Assembly: GCA_030248135.1 (NCBI GenBank)
Contig: JASANC010001743.1
Coordinates: forward strand, 42,245 to 106,244
Length of the DNA: 64,000 nucleotides
Source: Theristus sp. LFF4_11
Taxonomy: Eukaryota; Nematoda; Chromadorea; Monhysterida; Xyalidae
Direction: 5' to 3'
In this document: piece by piece, positions 1 through 12,200 of the stretch
Layout: each line of letters begins with the position of its first letter
Numbering within the stretch: position 1 is the first letter of the stretch
Position numbers and translations under genes: made by a program
The notes under the pieces: model-generated
The model's input: only the letters and a program-made list of their open reading frames with translations
The model's database searches: none
What the model was told of the DNA's origin: nothing

Positions 1-229
1 CAGAAGAGGGGTGGCCTCATCAGTGATGTGACCCTCTTGAACCACTTTAGTCAAGAAAGCTCAATTAAGAAGTATTGGGCTTAGTAAAATGAAAATAAAA
101 TTATACATGAAAATGAAAATAAAACCGTATAACCAAATTTCCCCACCAAAAACAACTGTGCCACCAGAATACCTGAGCACACAAACACCATCACCCACGA
201 GCCAGACAACCCCGTTCACACAGACACAC
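1..229. other. Left edge: EFA6 intron sequence
   Basis: This stretch follows the splice donor of the PH-domain exon (GT at 229-228, minus strand). The end of the PH domain, including the C-terminal helix expected for PSD proteins, is not found here, so the next exon must lie outside the window. A short open stretch on the minus strand at 1-60 does not resemble a PH domain and lacks a phase-compatible acceptor. Confidence 0.6.
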
Positions 230-3200
230 CTCGTCTGAAACAAGTACTCTGCCATCTGCGCGGTGCGCACACGGAACACGTGCTGCCGTTTGCCGTCGTA
301 CGTCCGGCTAGTCGGCCTCGTCGCGAGACAATGGTGCACTCGGACGGCGTTACGGAACGTCTGGTACTGGCCGCGGTGGAAGCCGCGTTCGTCCTTGTGC
401 AGGTACAGTACGAGGCCTTTTAGGGTGCCGAAGAACATGCGCCAGCCGCGGCGGCCGAACGGCGCTGAATGAGACGACAAAAAAAACGTTGCTATGCGGT
501 CCACAGGTAACTATATTCAAAGACAGCTGAACGAAAAAGTCAACAGGCGATTATAACTGGAACTGGAACGAACGGCACTGATCAGGCGACCCTCAGCCTG
601 GGAACGTTGTTTGTTCTCGGTAAAAGTACAAAAAAACCACTGACAAAACCTCAAAAAAAACGCGACTAAAAAAACGGCGCACTTCGCTTTCCGTTCTCGT
701 CATAGACAGCCTTGCGCATCACCCAGCCCTTCTTGTATTCGACCTGCTGCTCGAATGGACCCTCAGCGGAGCCGGAGGCAGCGCCCAGCGCCGGTGCCGC
801 CGTCGATTTACCGCCGGCGCTCGAGGCAGCGGCGCCGTTCGTCGCTGCGCCATTCTGGCCGTGCTCGTCCGGGTCGCTGGAAATGTGTGCCGGGTGGACA
901 AATAAACAAAAATGACTAAAATGGTAAACGACTGGTTTAGTATGCAGAATTGAAACAGCAACAAAACTTTGCTTGTGACGCATAACACTATGTTGCATGC
1001 GCACGCACGCACGACCTAGCCAATATCAGATGCATCGGAGAAGCCAACAGTGATATGAGCCCTCTCGAATCATCCATACAGTCGAACTCTAAATTATAGG
1101 GAATCAGCGTTGACGTTCGTCGGTTATCACGTGATGCAAGCTGTGCAGACATTGCTGCGGGTGTGGGGTTTGGCTTGCACAGAAAGAATGCATCACGTGT
1201 ACACCAACCAATCAGCTGATATAATTTAGTGTTCGACTGTACATCAAATGTAGTGCAACGTACCCGGCCCACTGAATCTGCGCCGACTTGATTGAATTGT
1301 AGAGCGTTTTGAGCAAATCTCGCTTGAATTTATACCCGGCTTGCGAGAGATTATCAATGAACTCGTGACATGTCATTCGTTTGCGGGCGTTCTGCAAAAA
1401 AAACGTTTTCTTCTGAGACTTCATACGAATAAAAAAACTCTGGCATCACACGTGCTTTCAGATTTAAACAACGCAAAAACAAACACACTGGCACACGCTT
1501 GCTGCCACAATCGAGTGTGTGTGTGAGCCTGTGCGTTTGCTGAGACTGAAACCACATGCGCATGAGAGTGAACGGTGTTCATACCAGAACCAGGACTTTC
1601 GATGTGATTAATTTTTTACGCCGTCCTCTAAAATTCCATCTGAACAAAAAAGTTCAAACAAAAAACCAACCGGTCCATGAAGATCGCTATTGAGCAACAG
1701 CAGCGCACAGGCGAGCGTGTGTACCTCATCTGAAATATGAACAGGTTCGTTTCAATTTCTGTAACGTGAGACAGCGCAACAGATTTTTTGATTATTTCAA
1801 TGCTCAAACTGTGAACCATTCAGCAATCTAGCAAATTGGCTGCTTTTGAGTTCGGCTCAACGACTGTCCTGCACAGCTCGATGCAACCAATCAGCAAATG
1901 CCAATAGCATCTGGAAGACACGGGCAACATTGACTTCCAGGATAGAAGTCACCGGCAACATGGACGGGTTTGGCAAGTAAGCTTGAGTTTAGCTTATGTT
2001 GGGATGGGACCCCACCATTTTTGTTCATGTTTTTGTTCTTTTTCTGTTTATTGACTTCAGCCGGAAGTAACCGGCAGCTGGTCGCCTACGTCGTGATACC
2101 GGTTTCAAAACTGAGAAAACTTCAAAACTCTAAACTCAAAACCGCGAAACTCCAAAACCGACAACCGTGCACTGACCATCGCTCTCAAAGACGCCCGGAT
2201 TACAAAGGTGATACCGCTGCGAGAAGCACACGAGCACACGCTCCCGGTCGGAGCTCTCGCCGACGAGACAGAAGTGCGACAGAAACTTGCGCAGCGCGGC
2301 GTCGATCCGCAGACCGGCGAAGTTGAACAGCGCCAAATACTCGCGAGCGACTTGCGCGCTGAACTCGTTGCTGGAGGAAATACCAAGAAAAGTTGCAAAT
2401 GAAGTTCAAAGTTGCCAGCATATCAATCGGCACACGTGGTATACTTTTCACTCTCAGTTGGGTAACAGTTACGAACCCGTCTGCCCATTTGTTATCGCCC
2501 GAGGCAACCACTGCATTTTTTTACAATTGGCAGCCAGACCATACCCCCCCCCCCCGACGGTTTCAGAAACCGAAAACAACGACTATTTCATTCATCTAAT
2601 CTCGTAGTACCACACGCTCTCAGCACCACACCAACAAACTCACGAGTTAAAAACTCAAAAAAGACCAGATCAGCACAATTGAAGCGAGTGCACTTTCAGC
2701 CAATCAACAGATTACACGAGAAGTTTTGCTACAGTTAAACTGTGGGACATATGCAATTCGCGCAGTCTGGCATACTGATTGGCTGCATCGCCATTTGTTA
2801 GTACCAATCAGTCAGCACCATTCAAAAGCAGCCAATCATTTGATTGCACATAATTGACAATTTGACTCGACAGTGGTTCACATTTTAATGAACCGTACCG
2901 AAACGGTGTTGTATGGTAATCGTCGTCAGGGTGACTATAGTAGTACGAATTGTGTTTAGTAGCGGCAACCGTATCTAGCCAATCACTGTGCGGATTCTCC
3001 CACCAATCATTGTGCTCGTTGCTAACGTAGAACTCTTCATAGTTTTGGTTGTCATCGCTGCAATAATATTGCTCGTCGGTATTCATCCAGCTCATTTTTT
3101 TCTGATGTTCGCGCGTTACTCTACAAAAGCTGGATTTTCTGGGCATGAAATAATGATGGAAAGTGGAAAATACGAAAAGTAGAAATAATGATCCAGTGGG

Positions 3201-6200
3201 CAGATTTTTTTAAAAGTTCAAATGCAAGCATCCTGAGCGAAAATTTAGCGCGCCGAATTTAGAAACGGTGGTTGAGATCGGCGATTGAGAAACATTCCAA
3301 TTTAGAGGTGACAAGAAAAAACACTTGACATGTGAAAGAATTGTCGAAAACATGATTCATGAAAACAACACATACAAGCTCCATTGGTTTTTTTCTGAAC
3401 AAACAAACAAACGGAAATTTTACAGCCATCTTGAGAAGATTTGAAGGAAACATAAAACGACATATAAGTTTTTACAACTGCAAACATAAAAACAGCAAGC
3501 ATATGTTTGTTTGTGCGACACAATTTTTTTCTGGTATGTTTCGACAGAAACTTGATTCGCTTCGTTGTGTATAATTTGCTGGTCTCACGGATACTATCAC
3601 TGTCACACTACAGGCACATGCATTTTGTCAAGTAGCGAATTGGCTGCATTTGAGCCTTCCTGAACTGATTAGTTGCACCACGAACCAGCCGCCCATGATA
3701 CAACCAATCAGCGTGTTGCAACAAAACTGTGGGCTGTGTGGGTTTATGTGTTTTTTCGAGACAAACCCAACACACATTGCTAGTTTAGAGACATAGCAGT
3801 TGTTTTTTTCACCTTCATAGCATAAACATTTTGTCATGTGCAAAAGGCATTTGTAAAACATTGGACAGTTTTCCATGCAAACAAAAATTGAAAAAATATA
3901 GCTATGGATAGTTGGAAATTGTCCTTCAAGACAGCTATTCAAATAAAAAATCTGTAGTCCACAGAAACAGAAGCAACACGAGCTAAAAAACAAAAAAGCC
4001 TAATTTCTCAATATTGATTTGGAGCCGAAAACGAAAAGTGGTTTTCTTGTTCAAACAACATTGGTGATTGCAGGGATCGACAAATCATGAAATCCAATAT
4101 CAAATCGCATATCACGGGAGATTCGAATTTCAAAATCTGGAAAAAAGCACACCATGACAAAAAATGAACTAATCGAATCGAAGCAGTTTCTGCAAGGAGA
4201 AACACTGACTCAACAAACCGACCGGACAAAACAGAGACCAACGGAACGGAAATTCGACAGATACTTCGAAAAACACGCAATATAATTCACATTCGGAACA
4301 CGAAAACCGCGCTGATACACAAACACAAGGAGCGACAGTGATGGAAAGGTTCGATGTACTACCTATTATCAAAATTTTTATCATCAACTATTGTCAAAAA
4401 TCCTTTTCAACACACACACACAGGCGATGGTGATTGTTGGAGTGCTGCGCAACACACATGCACGAACAAGTGCACGCACACACGCACCACCCCCACCTAC
4501 CCCACACATCAGGTGCACGCGCAGAAGTGCAGAAACTTGCTGCACAATGTCAAATCAGTCATCCAAAAATTTTGAGTTGAATTTCACATTTCACATTCAT
4601 CAAATCTATCGAGATTTCACATTCAGCCTAAACACCTCTGCATGCGAACAGCAGCTGATTGGTTGCATTTTTTACGGGTCAAAAAAAGTTGAAATTCACA
4701 GCATGGGGACGGACCGACGAATGCAACCAATCAACTAATTGCACACAGTGCAGTGCCGTCTGAACTTTTGGGCACCATCAGTGGAATCGCTGATTTCAAT
4801 CCTCCCAATTGGTTCAGCTGGGTAAATGCTAGTATTATCTTTTCGTTTAGACCTGCGACTCAATGCGGTTGTACACGTGAAAGGAAGCTAGTTTCAATCT
4901 TTATGTGGCAATTCAGAATAGCCTAAGTGACCCCGGCCTTATTAGGGGGACTCGGATCACTTTTGAATTCCCGCGTCGTGCATGAGACTGCTTACCCATC
5001 TATGCGCGCATTGAGTCCCGGGACCAAAATAAAGAATCATATCAACATGCCAAAATATTCATCCAACCACAGAAACGATTATAAAAGTAGAAAAAAACGA
5101 AATACCCTTTGAATTTCAGACGTTGAAGGTAAAGCAAACAGAAACAGCTTACCACCCGTTCACCTGCCAGACAATGAAAAAAAAGAAAATACAGCTGCAC
5201 TATGGTTCAATAGAAATGCAAGCTTTGTCAAAAAGTGACTGAAAATGAGGCGCGGGGGTAATCAGCCCCTTTGACTTGACCAGATCACACGACAATCTGG
5301 AGTCGTGATATTAAGTGTGACAACAACGCTACCTGCCGCAAAAAACAAAAGTATGAAAAAATCCACAGATTTATGAACAAATAATTTCCAAAAAAACTAC
5401 GACGATTCGGTTGTTGCTCAGCAATAAAAGTTAGTTTCCGTGCTCCAGGCAAGGTTGCGATTTAAAAAAATTATTAAGAATCAACTTCCTGAATTCAACT
5501 CAACTCAGACACTCAAGTGTATGAATGTGTCCAGGTAACATAATGAACAGAGATCATCAGAACGCAGAAGAATAGAATACAAAAATTGAATAAATATATT
5601 CTTCTGAATGAATAAAAGGAAGAAACTCTCACTGACTGACTTGGGAAAGCAAAATGAAAGCACCGTAGATTACAGTCTAGCCCACGTAGGATCAGTTGTA
5701 TTCGAGTGGTAAAAAGTGAAAAAATATCAAAACCGTATTTACAGCCAACGCGGGATCACTATATTCGGGTAGTAAAAATTTTTTTAATTCTTTTGTGACG
5801 ACGGAATGGTTTCAAAAGCAGTTTTAAGCCGGTTCTAAAGAAAGTTTTAAAAACAGTCCAAAAAGCATCCAATCACAGAAAATACAGCTAAATTCACATT
5901 CAGATTTCAGATAAATCAAACGGTTGCATCGGACGTCAATCATTATTTTTCCACAGCGATCAGCAGATACCGACTAAATCGAGAGTTTACGGTAGCCGAA
6001 AAGTGTGTAAACATTTTGAAAACGAAAATTTTCGGATCCAAAATTGCAACTATTATCGCGTCTGTGCGAAAAAATTGTCCATTCTATTTCAACACAATTT
6101 TACTTTTACCTGTGTGAAATTACACATACCATGCTGTGGTCATTATTATGAAATAAAATGATTTTCAATGGCGTTTTTACATGTCACACTTTCTAAAAAC

Positions 6201-9200
6201 ATATTCAAATACACACTAACAAAACTGCGCTATTTTTCAAGCGTTTACACTATATCAGAATTCAGACGTGGTAATCAGTATTGTGTTGTGCAGAAAAGTT
6301 CCAATCAATCACTGCCTTGGGAACAGTTTTTTGCCATTCCAGGCATCGTGTTACACTTTTATCAGATCACAAGTCCCCATGTATAATTGTGTTCCAGTAG
6401 TTTTTTTCATTTTTATTTATTTTTTCGCTATTTCTATTTTCGTCGCAAAATGCAGCCAATCTAAATTGTAAAAAAAAACACAACTGCACAAGTGTCTCAA
6501 GAGAATTGTGACCCTGAGGTACGGTGTTGCGAAACACCTTCGAAACGCGTCAAAACAAAGTTCAAAACACTTTACTAGCACTCACTACGTGAGCATTTAT
6601 TTACTTTTTATTGTGTTTGTTTTGCCCGTCGCAACGAAGCTCAGACAGGCAGCGTTTTTCCTACGCAACACCTGTGAAACGTTTTGCCAGTTTTTTGCTT
6701 TAAAATTTTCTATTTCATTTAAGTTTCTTCACTTTTCTGATTGTATTTGCGCAAAAATTGGAAAGGTAATATCTATTCCGTTAAACTTTATTTGGATGAC
6801 AAAAAAATTCCCGATTTTCCATTCCGCACACTTGTTCTTCCCTGTTTCCAATTTCGTCAGGAGGCCAAGTTATTCCCTAATGATAAGCCGTTCGCTATAA
6901 AAGTTTAAAAAAGCAGAAACCTGTTTGGTACAGGAAAACTACACAGAAACTAGCACAGTATACCACACCCACAGAATCACACAGCAATTTTCAGCTTTTC
7001 ACTTGCAGTGAGCAGTGAATCTGAAATCACAACTGCAAACACGCACCCCCCGTCGTTGGCAAGCAAGCGTTTGAAAAGAGAGATCAATCAGAAAGATACA
7101 AAGCAATTGTTCAAACAACGCTGTTGTGTCGTTCCAAACCAAGTAAAATACGCAACATATCATGACCATGTCGTGGCCACTAGCCAGTAACAAACTCAAA
7201 AAGCTACAAATGTCCATACTTTGCGCATTGTAAAACGGAGTTGCGTCAGCATTGGGTTTTCCAGACAAGTTATCGAACCCCTGATTACTATGGTGGAAAA
7301 AATCACTCTGTCCAACTTGGCCTTTTCATTTTCACTCTCCACTTCGCAATAATCATTCAACGCAAAATCGTGTCAAGGCGCAGCAACAAAGCAGAAACAG
7401 TAGTGAAGGTTTCCAGACGTTTTTTTGGCAATTGACCGAACGTGTGAATGGATGAAAACTATTGTAGATTCCAAACGCACGCTCACTGGCTGGTGTGGTG
7501 AGTGAGCCAAACAATTGAAACTTGCATGGATCTCTTTGATTGTGGTCGTGTTCACGCATTGTAGTTTAAGATACTAAATCGCCAGCTCAAGCTCAACCTT
7601 AATCTTAAACACAAACACACACCAAGCAAAAGGGGTTCCCTCCCACACATACATACATCCCTTCCCAGCACATGGTTTTATTTCTGGTCCCTGCTTCTGA
7701 TTCACACACCGGATGAACATAATCAATACACATGGCTTATTCCAGCTTTCTGGGAGCTAAGCAAATGCTGGAAAAATTCAATATTCTAGTTTCACTGCGG
7801 CGTAAGTGTGTAACAAGAAATTCCGTGTCTAGAACAAGCTGGATATGAAATTTCCGCACACAACTATTTGTCTGTGGGGAATTCATTAGCAAGACTAGAA
7901 AATGTTGTGCAAATCCAACACCATTAGTGATTAGTGAATGAATATTTTAAAGTTTCGCTGCATCAAAATTTTCACCACTGAACACCTGTAAGAACAGTCA
8001 ATAAAATAAAACCAGGTATGAAATACCAATTTTCCTATTTTACAACTAAAACGAGCATTTTGAAACCAACGATTTGATCAACCAGAAACGCTGTTTATGA
8101 TGTGATTCATATATTTTCTGCATGAAAAAGCTGCAAAAAAATCGATGCATCATTGAAATTACCAACGATCATGTTAAAAGTTTCTTTTTAAATCAAACTT
8201 CATTTACAAACATTCCAGCTTCGCCAACTCGTCACACTCACACCCAAAAGTGATTCATGCGCGTGAAAAAAAAATTCGGGCAACCTGCGCCAAGAAAAGG
8301 CGGGAACTTTAAAATCGAACTTTTATCAGCTCAGCGAGCACTTTTACTAAAGAACTCAAGTGACATCAAAATTGATTGCAACACTCTGGAAACTAACCAT
8401 CTGAATGTTTGGGGAGACAGCCGCAGCAAATGACTCAGCCAAAATTCCAATTATTTTCGACTTGACTGCATTCGAAACCCGATAAAAAAAAGAACGCCAA
8501 GGCAACAAACTCTGCCGTCAATATCTCAATAAGACACACACACAGACACATTCCAGTAACCTCATCTGACAACAATCCGAAATTAACACTGCCGAAAAAA
8601 ACCACAACAATAAGAATTTGTAGTTTCACTGTCACCATTCAGTTCATCCACCACATTCGCATTCCCTCTCCATCGCAGACAGCGACAAAAAATTCGCTGT
8701 GGTTGTGAAGTGAACGTGAAACCACGCGGACCGAAGAAAAAGAACAAGAAAAACCACCCAAACCAAAGAAACCGCCCCCCCCCCACTCCTTCAAAACTCA
8801 CTTCTTCGCCAACTGCATCGCGACGTCGCTCTTCTTGAAGCCGTCCAACTGAAAGAATCGTTTCGCGAGTCTTCTCGCGGCGTCTCGCTCATGTTCGGAC
8901 AGCGCAGCGCCGCCGCCGTGTGCGCCCGTCTGCGAATCGCCGGCCGTTGTCGCACCGGAGCCGCTCAGCTCCAACCGATCGAGCTTGTCGCGCAACGTCG
9001 TCGTCGTCTCGTTCGATGCACTCGGCGATCGGTTCACTTTGATCACCTGGAAATTATTATTTTTTTGTTTTTTTTCAAACTTTATTCTTTATTGAACAAA
9101 ACCTGTGAGCAAGGAGAGGCGATGTGGCGATGTTGGTCAGGTAGGTGCGCCGACGAAAACTGTTTGAGAGATCGGAGAAAATCCTCCACTCCCTTTAAGA

Positions 9201-12200
9201 AAGAGACGATGACCTTTTATTGGAATGATTGAAAAGTTTTGTGGGAATAGCGCTGTGTTCGATGGGCGATATATGATACGCCACCATACATTTGTATGGT
9301 CTGTTGATGACGAATGGAAACTCTTGAAACCAACATTTGAAGTCCACATGACGCTGAAAAAACACGAACCTAAGACAAGCTTAAATGGAAACGCAAACTT
9401 GCGGCTGCCAGTGCAGATTTCGCCAAATTCTCCGTGAAACGAACACACGGTTTTCCAATTTAAACAAATACAGTAAAAACAACTAAAGAACATTAGTTTT
9501 TGCTTTGTGGGTTGCGGACTGACACCGCACTAAGAACATCGCTATAGATTGAACCGAAAGCTTGCTAATATCTGAACTGATCTATATTGCTATCTGAACT
9601 TATTGCCACTGAACGAAAACCTCAACAACAAACTCCGTTCCCACTCAGCCCCGCAAAAACGCCGCCGCACCAGTGTGTTCGGGTGTTGTTGTTGTTCGTG
9701 GCGGTGTCCACCAGAGGGCGCAGCGCTCGCGAACGCGTACCTCGCCGGACTGGCAGGCTCGGACGTGCCGCCGAGGGACGTCGGCGACGGCAGGGTCGCC
9801 TGGCTGCTCAGGCCCGGGCCACCGCCACCGGGCGTCTGCCCAAGTGCGTTCACGGTGACGCACGACGTGGCGCCTAGAAACACGGTGGAAAGTCATTCAT
9901 GAATTCATTTTCTTTCGCAAGACTGCCGGATGCTGCGCTAAAACTGCTAAGACAGCATGAGATACGGAGACCCATGCAAATATAATAAATATCGAAACGT
10001 GCCATGGAAATCGATATCAATCGGGTCTTTTTGGAGAATCCATATTACCGGAGGGCATTCCTCTTCTCGGAGGCACACTGATAACCTGAGTTCTTATCAT
10101 GCTAGCAAAGTGTCAACCGGAAGCGCACCATTCATGGAGCATCGCACGGCGACGCCTCACGTTACATTCATGAATCAAAAGATGAAAACGCCGAAAGGAA
10201 ACTTTGCAAAAGCATTGTCATGCTTGAACAATACGGTCCTTCGAAATTCCCAAAAATTCTCGTAGCACACAGAATTGGAATGCAACACGGTCGTCGTCGT
10301 CCGCGTGGTTGCTGAAACCGCGACAGACTCCACCTCCGCAGAGCCAACGCCTGCATCACGCGATCCGCCGCCAACCAATCAGCTAATTCCCTGCGAGTTC
10401 GACCGCACACAACACCGACCGTCATCAAACGCCTCATTCGGCTGTCTGTGCGCCGTCGTCGGCTCATTGGAATTGCTGATTGCATGGGCGCTGTGCGAGT
10501 TCGGCACCGGCACCGCCATCATTCGCGCGTCAATGGCGCCGGCGCCCGCGTCACCGAGCTGCTGCTGCTGGTGTTGTTGCAGTGGCTGATGACGCCGCTG
10601 GTGTTTCGTGGTTTTGTGGTGCATCGACGGGAAATCGTCGAACGGGCCACGTCGCGACGGCGTGCCGTCGTTCGCCGCAGCGGCACCGTCGCACAGCGCG
10701 GACGGCGGCAGCTGCTCCTGGCGGGCCTGCAATTGTTGCAACGCACGCGCGCTTTTTTCAGGGTCATTGGGATGGCTGATAGTCGCTTGGCCGTGAGTGG
10801 AAGACGTTTTTTTTGCTTGGATTACGATTAATCAGGCCATTGGTACCCCAATGCTACCATAAAAACAGTACGTTTTAGCGCGCCACATACGCAAATGGTG
10901 ACGATTATTTTTTTTTCGAAAAAAAAACACAATGGTTACAACAACGGGCGCTGGTTCGATTTGCGAAAACTATACAACCACCATTTCAGGCAAAATATTC
11001 AGGTCAATTTTTCCTGCCACCACCGGTCTACCTGGCACTACCTTTATATTCACATGCGACTGAAAAAAAAAACTATCAATCAATCTCCACACGACGCAGA
11101 AAAAAAAATAGCACGCACACTGACAACAATAAGACAAGCAAACAGTCAAATTTCTGCAACTATAAACTGCACAGTCAAAGTACAGTATGGTTAAGGATTT
11201 TTAGGGTTTTAAAAAAAAAAAAAATATTTTTTATGTTGGAAATTATGTTGGCATTTTTGAAAAAGACAACTCCTAGTCAGCGACTGATCCCGCCTTGACG
11301 GACTGCCTCATTTATTCGGCCATGCTGTAAATAAATAAAAAAATACACTCGCCAACAACTGATTTATCTCACGCACGTAGTGCTGCCAATTTTCTGTCGA
11401 ATGTCGATTTTCGGTCAACATTTCTGAACGCCAATTTTCCGCTGAAGTGCCCGGCATATTCGAGAGGTCACCCTGATAATTCAACTGTGGTCTCACAGAC
11501 AAACGGTCCGAGCTGTCCCCCGCTTCGAACTGGCCAACTCGCATTCCGACGGTGTTTACCGGTCGGATTACACGTTCGTCGGCGCTCGAAGGTGACCGCC
11601 GGTCTGATTGCGTTGTTGACACGGTCAATCGATACGCCTCGATCAAGCGTGTCACGCGTTGCACACGGCGCGAATGGCTGCCTTTGCGCGCAACCTTGCC
11701 CTGGTGTTCCGTCAGTTGTATCTTGTTTCGTAATATGAACAACGGCGGAGTGTTAGGTCGGTTGTCCGAATCGGTTCGCTCGTTGCTTTCCATTATTGTA
11801 TCATCAGTGTGATCAGTTGGAAACCGCGTTGGAAGGTTGAATTTCGCTTGAGAGTCTCGGTTGAATTTTATTGAGTTCGAAAGGTTTCAATTGATTTTTC
11901 GAAAACTTTGCGTCCGTCGCACACGACATGAACTGTAAACTGTTCGTTCAATGAAGAAACTGGAGGAACAGCTGAGAAAACTTGAAAAATCCAGCAAAAA
12001 TTGCAGCGATCAATCACCAATCAATCAGCTAGTTGCCCTCGCCACATCGGCTTTTGACTCTTGTCTTAAACTGGTGAGCCTTGCGGTTTTCCAGATAAAA
12101 ATATAAAAACTTCATTATAACAAAATGCACTTTTAAAAAAACGGCGAAAACCGGCGTGGCTATGCATAAATGATCATTGATTGATAAGGAAACACTGTTG

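Larger units (their letters stand above)
2371..8801. other. Giant EFA6 intron (6.4 kb)
   Basis: The intron splits codon AA|C between the first two Sec7 exons (LAKN|NEFS). It is AT-rich and holds an unexplained minus-strand ORF at 2808-3146, a dispersed repeat at 4835-5035, a CA-rich stretch near 4410-4530, and several copies of a CCAATCAG/CTGATTGG motif (for example 2697, 2777, 2804, 4656, 4725). No other exon or RNA gene was recognised in 5040-8790. Confidence 0.7.

Noticed and set aside
6508..6900. 130-codon plus-strand frame in the EFA6 intron
   Set aside because: AT-driven Phe/Ser/Leu-rich composition, no motif, no splice-bounded partner.
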